Below, in pieces: positions 30,277 to 37,132 of a DNA stretch of 37,747 bases. A model generated the notes under the pieces. It had not been told where the DNA came from. It saw nothing but the letters and a program-made list of their open reading frames with translations, and did no database searches. Made by a program: the position numbers and the translations under genes. Source of the stretch: JAZDGL01 sp043806975. GTDB lineage: Bacteria; Patescibacteriota; Minisyncoccia; CAYZDR01. The stretch is taken from the NCBI GenBank assembly GCA_043806975.1, contig JAZDGL010000018.1, positions 1-37,747 on the forward strand, written 5' to 3'. Position 1 is the stretch's first letter. Every line of letters starts with the position of its first letter.

Positions 30277-30327
30277 TAACAGCGACATAAGCAAAGTGTT
30301 AACTTTATCTTGGTAACTGCTTGCTGC

Positions 30328-30545
30328 CCTTATTTGTCATTCCGACCGAGCTCTGCCTGTATTCAGGCGGAGGCGAGTGGAGGGATCCCTTAAATAATAT
30401 AGTTGCCGCAAAAAAAATTCCGATGTTTTCTCCCTTTGGCCATCCTTCGTCCTATGGGCTTTGGCGGGACGCGGCAAGAAAGACTGAGAGGGATTCCGAT
30501 GTTTTCTCCCTTTTTAAAGGGAGATTAAGAGGGATTTTAAAATAT
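30328..30545. repeat. Composite: GTCAT half-palindrome joined to a TAGCTCCCGC-type element (copy 7, right end lost)
   Basis: 30328-30398 is the inverted twin of 635-705. From 30399 the left end ATAGTTGCCGCAAAA starts a worn element with CTTTGGCGGGACGCGGCAAG (shared with copy 4) and CTCCCTTTTTAAAGGGAG; no right end is found before 30545. In frame it reads SSYGLWRDAARK, a peptide I recall from CPR proteins. Confidence 0.75.
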
Positions 30546-30576
30546 AAAAAAGCGCCTCGATGCAATGCATCGAGGC
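30545..30576 (-). terminator. Terminator of the 68-residue gene
   Basis: GCCTCGATGC (30576-30567 on the minus strand) and GCATCGAGGC (30563-30554) form a 10-bp stem with a 3-base loop; on the minus strand GCTTTTTTAT follows. Confidence 0.9.
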
Positions 30577-30592
30577 CTGGTATAAAATAAAA

Positions 30593-30799
30593 CTAGAGTA
30601 ATTTTCGAACTGCCCAGTAATAAATTCCCGATTCATTTTTTTCCCTGGTAATCTCGCAATTGAGAATTGCCAATTCTTCCTTAATTCTATCTTGAGAGTC
30701 ACCACATAGAAATAAATCATAAACAGGTAACCATTCTTTTGTCGCTTGTTCTGAAAGCTCTTTTGCTTTTTCTTTTAATGCTTTTTTTGAATTTTCCAT
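30593..30799 (-). CDS. Small orphan protein, 68 residues
   Basis: Not recognised. MENSKKALKEKAKELSEQAT forms a basic amphipathic helix, followed by EWLPVYDLFLCGDSQDRIKE and EELAILNCEITREKNESGIYYWAVRKLL, a small alpha/beta-like C-terminus that could be a winged-helix or ACT-like half. The ATG at 30799 has a strong SD, AAAGGA, 9 bases upstream; the in-frame extension upstream is part of the leader and lacks an SD. The unit has a consensus promoter (30971-30999), a leader of about 165 bases with a long hairpin (30838-30905) and a terminator. It may be translationally regulated, but no function can be named. Confidence 0.65.
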   Translation of the reverse strand: MENSKKALKEKAKELSEQATKEWLPVYDLFLCGDSQDRIKEELAILNCEITREKNESGIYYWAVRKLL

Positions 30800-30837
30800 C
30801 AAATTTTTCCTTTCTTTCTTTTTAAGGTTATTGACTT

Positions 30838-30905
30838 CTTCTGGCTGCAATCGCAATGACTATTATCAGATAATCACTGTGATTGTAGCCAGAAGAATAA
30901 GCCGA
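30838..30905 (-). promoter_or_regulatory. Long hairpin in the leader of the 68-residue gene
   Basis: CTTCTGGCT and AGCCAGAAG close a 68-base hairpin; CAATC/GATTG continues the stem and TGATTAT..ATAATAGTCA forms the tip. It lies about 40 bases before the ATG. It matches no riboswitch I know. Confidence 0.65.
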
Positions 30906-30970
30906 AAATAGAGAAGAAAACAGCTTTTCAAGGAACTACCGCACATTCGCATTTGAAGCCGAACACTTAT

Positions 30971-30999
30971 ATTATAGCACCAATTTTACATTTTGTCAA
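30971..30999 (-). promoter_or_regulatory. Promoter of the 68-residue gene
   Basis: On the minus strand TTGACA (30999-30994), 17-base spacer, TATAAT (30976-30971): perfect consensus. Confidence 0.85.
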
Positions 31000-31033
31000 T
31001 CTAAATTGGCAGAACTACTTACTGCCTCAAAAT

Positions 31034-31200
31034 TGTCATTGCGAGAAGCCCGCAGTTTCGTAAGAAACAAGGGCGACGAAGCAATCTCGTGACGACGCGG
31101 AAAATAGCGTTAAGTTAAAAATAAATCGTAAATCCTGCTTTGTCGCGAGATTGCCGCGTCGCTATCCGCCTTCGGCGGATGAACGCTCCTCGCAATGACA
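31034..31200. repeat. TGTCATTGCGAG palindromic element (167 bp)
   Basis: Ends TGTCATTGCGAG and CTCGCAATGACA are exact inverted repeats. Arms carry GGGCGACGAAGCAATCTCG and CGAGATTGCCGCGTCG, and the right arm holds ATCCGCCTTCGGCGGAT. No coding capacity. A half copy is at 26538-26580. Confidence 0.88.
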
Positions 31201-31237
31201 GGATTAAAATACGGTGAATAATCATATACAAAAAAAT

Positions 31238-31266
31238 TTGACAAAAAACATCTCGTGTGATATAAA
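31238..31266 (+). promoter_or_regulatory. Promoter of the 56-residue leader ORF
   Basis: TTGACA (31238-31243), 17-base spacer, TATAAA (31261-31266). The start should fall at 31273-31276, at the ATG of the small ORF. Confidence 0.8.
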
Positions 31267-31275
31267 TAAATCGCA

Positions 31276-31446
31276 ATGAGTAATATAAATTATCACCAGT
31301 TAAATAGAAACAACCGAGTCGGAATGATTTCCGGGAATTTTTGCTTTGTTTTTGGCATTTTTATGCCAAAAACAGCCAATATCTCAACAAATCTTCCAAT
31401 GTTTTCGTTTAGTCGGGATAATTATTTTAAGCATCGTATTATGTAA
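31276..31446 (+). CDS. Possible 56-residue leader peptide or small protein
   Basis: An open frame beginning MSNINYHQLNRNNRVGMISG and ending YFKHRIM, starting almost exactly where the upstream promoter should start transcription, so it would be leaderless. No known domain; the middle (NFCFVFGIFMPKTA) is mildly hydrophobic. A perfect 12-bp hairpin (31347-31374) lies inside the frame and a terminator (31477-31511) follows 30 bases after the stop, before the SD of the acetyltransferase gene. This could be an independent small gene or an attenuating leader peptide for the acetyltransferase. Coding status is uncertain because the evidence is only the promoter and open frame. Confidence 0.45.
   Translation: MSNINYHQLNRNNRVGMISGNFCFVFGIFMPKTANISTNLPMFSFSRDNYFKHRIM
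31347..31374 (+). promoter_or_regulatory. Perfect hairpin within the leader ORF
   Basis: TGTTTTTGGCAT (31347-31358), loop TTTT, ATGCCAAAAACA (31363-31374). A 12-bp perfect stem in coding sequence is unusual and could pause ribosomes or polymerase. Confidence 0.65.
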
Positions 31447-31476
31447 ATAATCGATAAAAATCACTTAAAACAACCC

Positions 31477-31511
31477 AATCTCGGCTAAACGCCGAGATTT
31501 TTGATTTTTTG
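31477..31511 (+). terminator. Terminator/attenuator between the small ORF and the acetyltransferase
   Basis: AATCTCGGC (31477-31485), 5-base loop, GCCGAGATT (31491-31499), then TTTGATTTTTT. It ends 24 bases before the SD AAGGAG of the next gene. No separate promoter for the next gene is obvious, so it may be read through conditionally. Confidence 0.85.
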
Positions 31512-31547
31512 GAAAGTTTTTTAACAATCAACCAAAGGAGTTGCAAA

Positions 31548-32087
31548 ATGCTTAAAGGAGAAAAAGTTCTTTTGAGGCCAATTAAAAAGTCTGACATTTA
31601 TAATCTTGCTACTTGGGTAAATGATCAAGAAGTAAATCAATTTACTTCGCATGATCTTCCAATGGCTGAGGTAATGGAAGAACAATGGTTTGAGAAAAAA
31701 GTAGCAAGAACTGATAGCGTTATTTTAGTTGTTGAAGCAATTGATTGCGAAGAGCCAAAACCCATAGGTTCTTGTGGGATTCATGGGATACATATGATTT
31801 ACAGAAATGCTGGCTTTGGGATTATGATAGGGGAAAAAGACTATTGGGAAAAAGGATATGGATCGGAAGCCGCTCAGCTTATCATCAATTTCGCTTTTTA
31901 TCGACTTAACTTAAATCGTATTTCTTCTGCAGTTCTGGATTTTAATCCGCGGAGCCTAGCTTTGCATAAAAAGCTGGGTTTTAAGGAAGAGGGGAGAAAA
32001 AGAGAATCTTTTTACAAAAATGGCAGATATTGCGACGAGATAATTTTTGGTCTTTTGCGAAAAGAATGGGAGGAGATGAAAAAATAA
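31548..32087 (+). CDS. GNAT N-acetyltransferase (RimJ/RimL-like)
   Basis: A 179-residue acetyltransferase of the Acetyltransf_3 type: GEKVLLRPIKKSDIYNLATW at the start, IGSCGIHGIHMIYRNAGFGI, the acetyl-CoA loop EKDYWEKGYGSEAAQLII, and LDFNPRSLALHKKLGFKEEG. It could acetylate protein N-termini, spermidine-like amines or an antibiotic; the sequence does not tell. SD AAGGAG (31535-31540) fits the ATG at 31548. A terminator lies between it and the promoter at 31238, and another follows it. Confidence 0.92.
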   Translation: MLKGEKVLLRPIKKSDIYNLATWVNDQEVNQFTSHDLPMAEVMEEQWFEKKVARTDSVILVVEAIDCEEPKPIGSCGIHGIHMIYRNAGFGIMIGEKDYWEKGYGSEAAQLIINFAFYRLNLNRISSAVLDFNPRSLALHKKLGFKEEGRKRESFYKNGRYCDEIIFGLLRKEWEEMKK

Positions 32088-32103
32088 TTTTAGGCATAAG
32101 ACA

Positions 32104-32137
32104 AAATACAGCGAATAAAAATTCGCTGTATTTTTTT
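32104..32137 (+). terminator. Terminator of the acetyltransferase gene
   Basis: AAATACAGCGAAT (32104-32116), loop AAAA, ATTCGCTGTATTT (32121-32133), then more Ts. Perfect 13-bp stem. Confidence 0.93.
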
Positions 32138-32139
32138 AC

Positions 32140-32347
32140 CCCCTCTTAATCTCCCCCTTGTAAAAGGGGAGAGGATTAGAAAATAATCCCGAACTATTTT
32201 AAAAAGAGGGAAAATTTGATGACTTGTTTTGCGGCAAAAGTGTATTATAAAAATAGGGAAGCGCCATAAAAATAAGCGCTGTTGCGGCGCTTGAAATTCC
32301 GTCGTTCGCCACAGGTGCAAGCAAGCTTGCGCCTGTGGGCTCGCTAG
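32140..32347. repeat. Worn repeat cluster with GCCACAGG palindrome
   Basis: The first half has CCTCTTAATCTCCCCCTTGT and CTTGTTTTGCGGCAAAAG, the worn remains of a TAGCTCCCGC-type element. The second half is a palindrome with outer arms AATTCC/GGAATT and inner CCACAGGTGCAAG/TTGCGCCTGTGG (about 32294-32351). No gene is seen in 32138-32443. Confidence 0.55.
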
Positions 32348-32385
32348 GAATTATAAAAAATCCACCCTGTGGATAACTTTTAGGC

Positions 32386-32415
32386 TATGTCGCACAATGT
32401 ATCTTGTGCGACATA
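32386..32415. repeat. TATGTCGCACAA perfect inverted repeat
   Basis: TATGTCGCACAA (32386-32397), loop TGTATC, TTGTGCGACATA (32404-32415). It lies 28 bases past the stop of the CofE-like gene; there is no T run after it on the minus strand, so it is not a classical terminator, though it could cap the 3' end of the message. Confidence 0.65.
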
Positions 32416-32443
32416 AAAACAGGATATTTGGAGAAGTGCTTAA

Positions 32444-33163
32444 TTATAGATTTTTTCCTGGTCTTTCTCTTCTTATAACGGCAATCGGAGTTTGCTCGTT
32501 GGATTGCCCTAACGGGTTATCTTGAAATATCTTTTTGATAATTTCTTTACTTATCTCATCTGATGCCCCTAAAACATCAACTCCCATATCGCAAGCGTCA
32601 ATTATAACCGTTTGGCATCCTAACAGTCGTGACAGCTCTTGCGCCGTAATTTTAGGATCAGCAGGACATTTAAAATAGTAGTTATTGTATGGCGATATCG
32701 TATAGTTTGCCGGTCCGCTTACAGAAAGCGCTTTTTGCCCAGCTACGCGATAAAAGATACCTTTGAGCCTAAAAGGCTTGGTAAGGGCGCTTAAAACGGC
32801 TGCCAGGACTATCCTAAACCTTCCAGACTCATCAATGGCAAGCTGCATAGCCTCAGGCGTTCCTAGAACGGTTCCAATTTTGGGGCTTTTTTTAACGAAT
32901 TTAGAAAAAACTTTTGCTAGGCGAGTCGGCGTAATTTCTTCTGGCAAATATGCTCTTTTTTGGGTAATGGAAACAATTTTTTTAGAAAAAACCGCCAAGT
33001 CATCGTGTCGCACAATATCTTTTAGATATTTCTTCGCTATCGCCAAAAGGTTGTCGTCCTTGCCAATGAGGTGCGTTTTAATTGGATAGCGGTAAAAATA
33101 CTCCCCTGCAATTTCAATTATTAACTTCTTATTTTGGTTTGGTTTAATGTTCTTTATATCCAT
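32444..33163 (-). CDS. CofE-like (F420-0:gamma-glutamyl ligase family) protein
   Basis: A 239-residue protein of the F420_ligase family. Seen: DDLAVFSKKIVSITQKRAYL, matching the VIxQKIVSKxEG block, PEAMQLAIDESGRFRIV, a central stretch of small residues, IIDACDMGVDVLGASDEI and a closing PIAVIRRERP. In F420-using organisms CofE adds glutamates to the cofactor; no other F420 gene is in the window, and CPR are not known to make it, so a different amino-acid ligation is likely. No signal peptide. It is the last gene of a minus-strand run with gltX and the coiled-coil peptidase, 63 bases after the latter. Confidence 0.75.
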   Translation of the reverse strand: MDIKNIKPNQNKKLIIEIAGEYFYRYPIKTHLIGKDDNLLAIAKKYLKDIVRHDDLAVFSKKIVSITQKRAYLPEEITPTRLAKVFSKFVKKSPKIGTVLGTPEAMQLAIDESGRFRIVLAAVLSALTKPFRLKGIFYRVAGQKALSVSGPANYTISPYNNYYFKCPADPKITAQELSRLLGCQTVIIDACDMGVDVLGASDEISKEIIKKIFQDNPLGQSNEQTPIAVIRRERPGKNL

Positions 33164-33226
33164 ATTTTTAGCTTTTATCTAGCTCCCCTTCTGCATTAAA
33201 AACGCGCCTTTCTAATTTTTCAGACT

Positions 33227-34534
33227 TTATTTTTTGTGATAAATAATTAACTGATCAACTTGCGTTCCGCATCCTCCGTAAAGAATTGAGATATTTTCTC
33301 GTGAAGAATCCAAGTAGATATTTGGTCCAAAATATGGGTCGTGCACAACATATTTCCCATTTGATTTGTCTTTTCCCGCAACAACCACATAATGCCCGCC
33401 TGTTCCGTTGGTTCTTTTAATGAAGACAATCACAGGGTATCCCAAAGAAAGCTCTTCGTCCACCCTATTCCAGTCCACCAAAGAACGGGATTTGTTGTAT
33501 ATTAGTTCAATAGTCCCTAATTCCTGTGGCCATTTGATTAAATCTTTGTAGAATATAGGCTGTTTTGCCAAAATTCCCGGATTTGTATCAACTCCATTGT
33601 ATTTTGCTATCATCGCCACAGAAGAAACGGCGCATCCATATCTTCCTAGCGTTGATCGCGAATGCCCGATTGTGGTATTTTTCCACCTTGCGTCATTTTG
33701 GCGAAAATACCAGCTGGTGGAAGCAACCCCCGAAGTTGGGCTTAATTGCCTGCTTTTCGCCTTTGCCAATTCTTCCGATTTCTGTTTTTCCAGTTCTTCT
33801 AAATCTCCTAGTATTTCCGATTTCTGCTTATCAACCTCTGTTAGTAGGTTTTTGTATTCTTTCTCTTGCCCTTTTGTAATAAAAAGCAGTCCGTCTTTAC
33901 TTCTTTTTTGTTCATTTAATACGCTTTTTTGATATTCTTGCTGCTGTTTTAAAACAACCGTCGCCGATTTTTTGTCTTCAACTGTTTGTTTTGAAGTTTG
34001 AAGCTCCTGTCTTTTGTCTTTTAATTTTTCTATGGATGATTTTAGGTCGCCCTGCAAATTTTTTAAATACTCAACTTGGTTTAAAAAGTCGGAGAGAGTG
34101 TTATTATTCAGTAAAGTTGAAAACATTTCCGTATTGTCGTATTCATATATTTTTTTAAGCGATTGGGAAAGATATTTTTTGTTTTCTGATATTTCTGCCT
34201 CTTTAACTCCAATTTCGGCGCTTAAATCGTTTGTCTCAATTGTTAAAATTTCAATTTGGTTTGTGGTTAAATCAATGTTGGCTTCCATTTCGGAAATTTC
34301 CGCTTCCATAATTTCAATTTGGTTGGTCAGGCTTTCAACCTCTTTTTTCTTTTGGCTAATTAAAGTATTGTATTTTTTTGCTCTTGCTTCAAGTTCTTTT
34401 GAAAGCTGTTGTTTTTTTGAAATTTCCGAATTGATCCGATCGAGCGTGTCGGAATAAACAGGCTTAAATGGAATAAATAAAACAATAATTATAATGGTTA
34501 GAATTTTTATTTTTGATATTTTCCTAAAATTCAT
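33227..34534 (-). CDS. Exported coiled-coil protein with C39-like peptidase domain
   Basis: A 435-residue protein: signal segment at about 8-26 (ILTIIIIVLFIPFKP), a long coiled coil to about residue 255 in the manner of PcsB/EnvC, then a papain-like Peptidase_C39_2 domain with WYFRQNDARWKN, the cysteine in GRYGCAVSSVAM, the histidine in TGGHYVVVAG and the aspartate in VHDPYFGPN. PcsB-like proteins act in peptidoglycan splitting at division; here a C39-type domain takes the place of CHAP or LytM. Its ATG overlaps the gltX stop by 4 bases (ATGA), so the two are coupled. Possible role: division-linked wall or protein processing. Confidence 0.85.
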   Translation of the reverse strand: MNFRKISKIKILTIIIIVLFIPFKPVYSDTLDRINSEISKKQQLSKELEARAKKYNTLISQKKKEVESLTNQIEIMEAEISEMEANIDLTTNQIEILTIETNDLSAEIGVKEAEISENKKYLSQSLKKIYEYDNTEMFSTLLNNNTLSDFLNQVEYLKNLQGDLKSSIEKLKDKRQELQTSKQTVEDKKSATVVLKQQQEYQKSVLNEQKRSKDGLLFITKGQEKEYKNLLTEVDKQKSEILGDLEELEKQKSEELAKAKSRQLSPTSGVASTSWYFRQNDARWKNTTIGHSRSTLGRYGCAVSSVAMIAKYNGVDTNPGILAKQPIFYKDLIKWPQELGTIELIYNKSRSLVDWNRVDEELSLGYPVIVFIKRTNGTGGHYVVVAGKDKSNGKYVVHDPYFGPNIYLDSSRENISILYGGCGTQVDQLIIYHKK

Positions 34535-36066
34535 AATAAAATTTTTAATTTTTGTATCCCCTCCCCAATTCTTTCAATCGATTTATCTTTTCCTAATACC
34601 CATGCAACCTCAAAGGGAGTTGGCGACTTATCTGCTCCTGTGAGGGCATAGCGCATTGGCCAAAGCATATTTCCCTTGCCTGCTTTTTCTGCTTTCGGAG
34701 TAATTTTTGCTTCTAAATTTTCTTTCGTCCAATCGTTTTCGGGGATTTCGGATAAAATATCTTGGATTGTTTCTAGATTTTTTATGGTCTCTTCTTTGTT
34801 AGATTTTTTCCAAATAAGTTTTTCCGCCGAATAATCAATTTTATCAAATAAAAAGAAATCAATATTTTCCGTAATATCTGAAAGTTTTTTAATCCGTTCC
34901 CGTTCTATGGAAACGATTTTTTTGATATATTCTTTATCTGAAATTTTTTCAATAAATTTTTGACATTGCCTACCGGCAGGCAGGTTTTTGATCCCTCGGA
35001 TTAACTCGGGACAAGCTTTTGTTTTTTGATTTTCTATAAATGGCGCGCATCTTTCTGCTAGTTCTTCTAAATCCATTTTCTTAATATACTGCCCATTAAA
35101 CCAATCTAGTTTTTCGTAGCTGAAAATTGGCGCGGCTTTATTCACCTTGGATAAATCAAAATTTTCAATTAGTTCTTCTTTTGAAAATATCTCTTGTTCG
35201 GTTTTTGGGTTCCATCCCAAAAAAGCGATATAATTTATAATCGCTTCTGGCAAATACCCTTGTTCTTGAAAATCGGAAACTTTTGTGCTGCCGTGCCGCT
35301 TGGATAGTTTTTTCTTATCCGAACCCAAAATAACTGGCAGATGCGCGTATTGAGGCGCTTCCCAGCCAAACGCTTCAAATAAAGCGAGATGCTTTGGCGC
35401 GCTAGCAATCCATTCTTCTCCGCGAACAATATGGGTAGTTTTCATTAAATAATCGTCAACTATATGAGCAAAGTGATATGTTGGATAGCCATCAGATTTC
35501 AGTAAAACGGGATCGTCAATCAATTTTCCGTCAAATTCTATTTTGCCATAAACAATGTCTTCCAAAATATATTTTTTATCAGGCATTTTAAATCGGATTA
35601 CAAAAGGCTGCCCGTCTTCAATTTTCTTTTTGGCTTCTTCCGAAGATAATTTTAAGCAGGCGCGATCATACATTGGCGCTTGTTTGTTTTTTTCTTGCTC
35701 TTTTCGCAAATCTTCAAGCCGTTCAGGCGAGCAAAAACAATAATAAGCTATTCCCTTTTCAATAAGTTCATTTGTGTATTTTTTGTAAATATCTAGCCGT
35801 TTGCTTTGGATATATGGGCCAAAATCCCCTTTTTCTTTTCCATTTTTATCAATTACGCCTTCATCCCAATTTATTCCAATCCATTTTAAACTTTCAATTA
35901 TTGCTTCTAGCCCTTCTGGATCAAATCTTTGTTGGTCGGTGTCTTCAATTCTTAGAAAAAATTCCCCCTTATTTTTATGCGCAAAAAGCCACGCAAAAAG
36001 CGCGGTGCGAACGCCGCCGATATGCATTTTTCCTGTTGGCGATGGAGCGAAACGAGTTCTGACCAT
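34531..36066 (-). CDS. gltX: Glutamyl-tRNA synthetase with repeat-derived insert
   Basis: 511 residues from the ATG at 36066 (a second in-frame ATG at 36078 is inside a repeat). Charges tRNA-Glu, and in bacteria of this type often tRNA-Gln for later amidation. Motifs: RTRFAPSPTGKMHIGGVRTALF with HIGG in place of HIGH, EDTDQQRFDPEG, and KKLSKRHG as KMSKS. In the anticodon-binding part a foreign stretch, ACPELIRGIKNLPAGRQ (nt about 34962-35016), is a repeat-encoded peptide with a TGCCTACCGGCAGGCA palindrome at the DNA level. The gene overlaps the coiled-coil peptidase gene by 4 bases. Confidence 0.95.
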   Translation of the reverse strand: MVRTRFAPSPTGKMHIGGVRTALFAWLFAHKNKGEFFLRIEDTDQQRFDPEGLEAIIESLKWIGINWDEGVIDKNGKEKGDFGPYIQSKRLDIYKKYTNELIEKGIAYYCFCSPERLEDLRKEQEKNKQAPMYDRACLKLSSEEAKKKIEDGQPFVIRFKMPDKKYILEDIVYGKIEFDGKLIDDPVLLKSDGYPTYHFAHIVDDYLMKTTHIVRGEEWIASAPKHLALFEAFGWEAPQYAHLPVILGSDKKKLSKRHGSTKVSDFQEQGYLPEAIINYIAFLGWNPKTEQEIFSKEELIENFDLSKVNKAAPIFSYEKLDWFNGQYIKKMDLEELAERCAPFIENQKTKACPELIRGIKNLPAGRQCQKFIEKISDKEYIKKIVSIERERIKKLSDITENIDFFLFDKIDYSAEKLIWKKSNKEETIKNLETIQDILSEIPENDWTKENLEAKITPKAEKAGKGNMLWPMRYALTGADKSPTPFEVAWVLGKDKSIERIGEGIQKLKILL

Positions 36067-36072
36067 ATTTTT

Positions 36073-36198
36073 TGTCATTCCGAACGGAACGGAGTGGAGT
36101 GAGGAATCTCTTCAAAAATATTAGCAATGATCAAATATAAATTTTGAAAATACTATTAAAGAGATCCCCCTCTCCCCTTCGGGTCGTTCGGGATGACA
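36073..36198. repeat. TGTCATTCCGAACG palindromic element (126 bp)
   Basis: Ends TGTCATTCCGAACG and CGTTCGGGATGACA. Arms: GAGTGAGGAATCTCTTC and AAAGAGATCCCCCTCTCC. It fills the gap between wecG and gltX. The last 14 codons and the stop of wecG lie in one arm, and a possible gltX ATG (36078-36076) in the other. Confidence 0.88.
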
Positions 36199-37034
36199 GA
36201 AGTGTTGTTTTTTATTTTTAACTTTAAAATTTGCCAGCTAAACACTCCCGCTGCATTCCATATTCTTTTTATCCTTCTCGGCTGCCTAAATAGTCGCCAC
36301 AACCATTCTATCCCTCTTTTTTGCATCCATTTTGGCGCGCGCTTTATGCTTCCAGATAAAAAATCAAAACTTCCACCTACCCCCATTGCAAATTTTACTG
36401 ATGGTAAATATGGTAAATTTCGACTTATCCATTTTTCCTGTTTTGAGCCGGGATTTCCATAGGCGACAAATAATATATTCGGCTGCGCTTGGTTTATGAT
36501 TTCCCGCGTTTTTTTGTCGTTTTGGATGTCCGGAGAGCCTTCATAAGTTTCGACTACGGTATTTGGATATTTTTCTTTTATTTTTTTTGCAGCGCCATTA
36601 TATCCGCCTATCAAAAAAATTCTAATAGGACAATTTGTAATTCGCAGTTCGCAGTTCGTAATTTTTTTAACTATATTAACTCCGCTCACCTTTTCTTTGA
36701 TGACTGATCTGCAATAAGATGGTAAAAATATCAAGCTTGCTCCCGTATAAATATATTGTATCACGATTTGAAGATTTCGTAAAATCTTAAAACGGCTTGT
36801 TTGGAGTGATAAAAATTTTGCCGCCCATAGAATGCCGATTCCGTCTGCAACGACTAAATCGGCATTGTTGATTATATTTTTAAACTGCTCGTCTTTTTGC
36901 GCTTCAAGGACATATTCAGGGTTTAGCGTAATAATGCGGTGTTGCGCGGGTGAATTTAAAAATTCAGATATTTTTTTAAAAATTTGATTGTAATCTAAAT
37001 TTGAAATTTTTATCTCTAAAATTTTGCTATCCAT
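36156..37034 (-). CDS. WecG/TagA/CpsF family glycosyltransferase (GT26)
   Basis: A 292-residue enzyme. The family core is clear: HRIITLNPEYVLEAQKDEQFK, NNADLVVADGIGILWAAKFL, FLIGGYNGAAKKIKEKYP, LFVAYGNPGSKQEKWI and GVGGSFDFLSGSIKRAPKWM. GT26 enzymes add ManNAc or a similar sugar to lipid-linked GlcNAc. Two odd parts: an in-frame TNCELRITNC stretch before PIRIFLIGG looks like a short tandem repeat insert, and the C-terminal SVIPNDPKGRGGSL is encoded by the repeat at 36073-36198. I use the ATG at 37034; a TTG lies three codons upstream. Confidence 0.92.
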   Translation of the reverse strand: MDSKILEIKISNLDYNQIFKKISEFLNSPAQHRIITLNPEYVLEAQKDEQFKNIINNADLVVADGIGILWAAKFLSLQTSRFKILRNLQIVIQYIYTGASLIFLPSYCRSVIKEKVSGVNIVKKITNCELRITNCPIRIFLIGGYNGAAKKIKEKYPNTVVETYEGSPDIQNDKKTREIINQAQPNILFVAYGNPGSKQEKWISRNLPYLPSVKFAMGVGGSFDFLSGSIKRAPKWMQKRGIEWLWRLFRQPRRIKRIWNAAGVFSWQILKLKIKNNTSVIPNDPKGRGGSL

Positions 37035-37132
37035 AAAATACAATATAAATTAGATTTCTTTTCATTTTTATGGTAGCATAATTTAGAATTATTTTGCATC
37101 TTGACAATTAAATTATTTTGGGGAGGGAAGAG

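Noticed and set aside
476..30545. CRISPR array from the repeated palindromic units
   Set aside because: Units are far apart, varied in length and not separated by regular spacers; no cas genes. The RecB-like nuclease at 27625 is not next to any array.
30321..30590. 89-codon plus-strand frame after the dipeptidase gene
   Set aside because: Made of the composite repeat and the terminator; no SD or conserved domain.
32368..32376. Perfect DnaA-box sequence TGTGGATAA
   Set aside because: The same 9-mer or its complement occurs by chance in several coding regions here (lgt, GT9, hydA, rplI); there is no cluster or AT-rich unwinding region, so no origin.
37101..37106. TTGACA before the Cys-rich gene
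   Set aside because: The -10 position would fall on the SD GGGAGG; no -10-like sequence.
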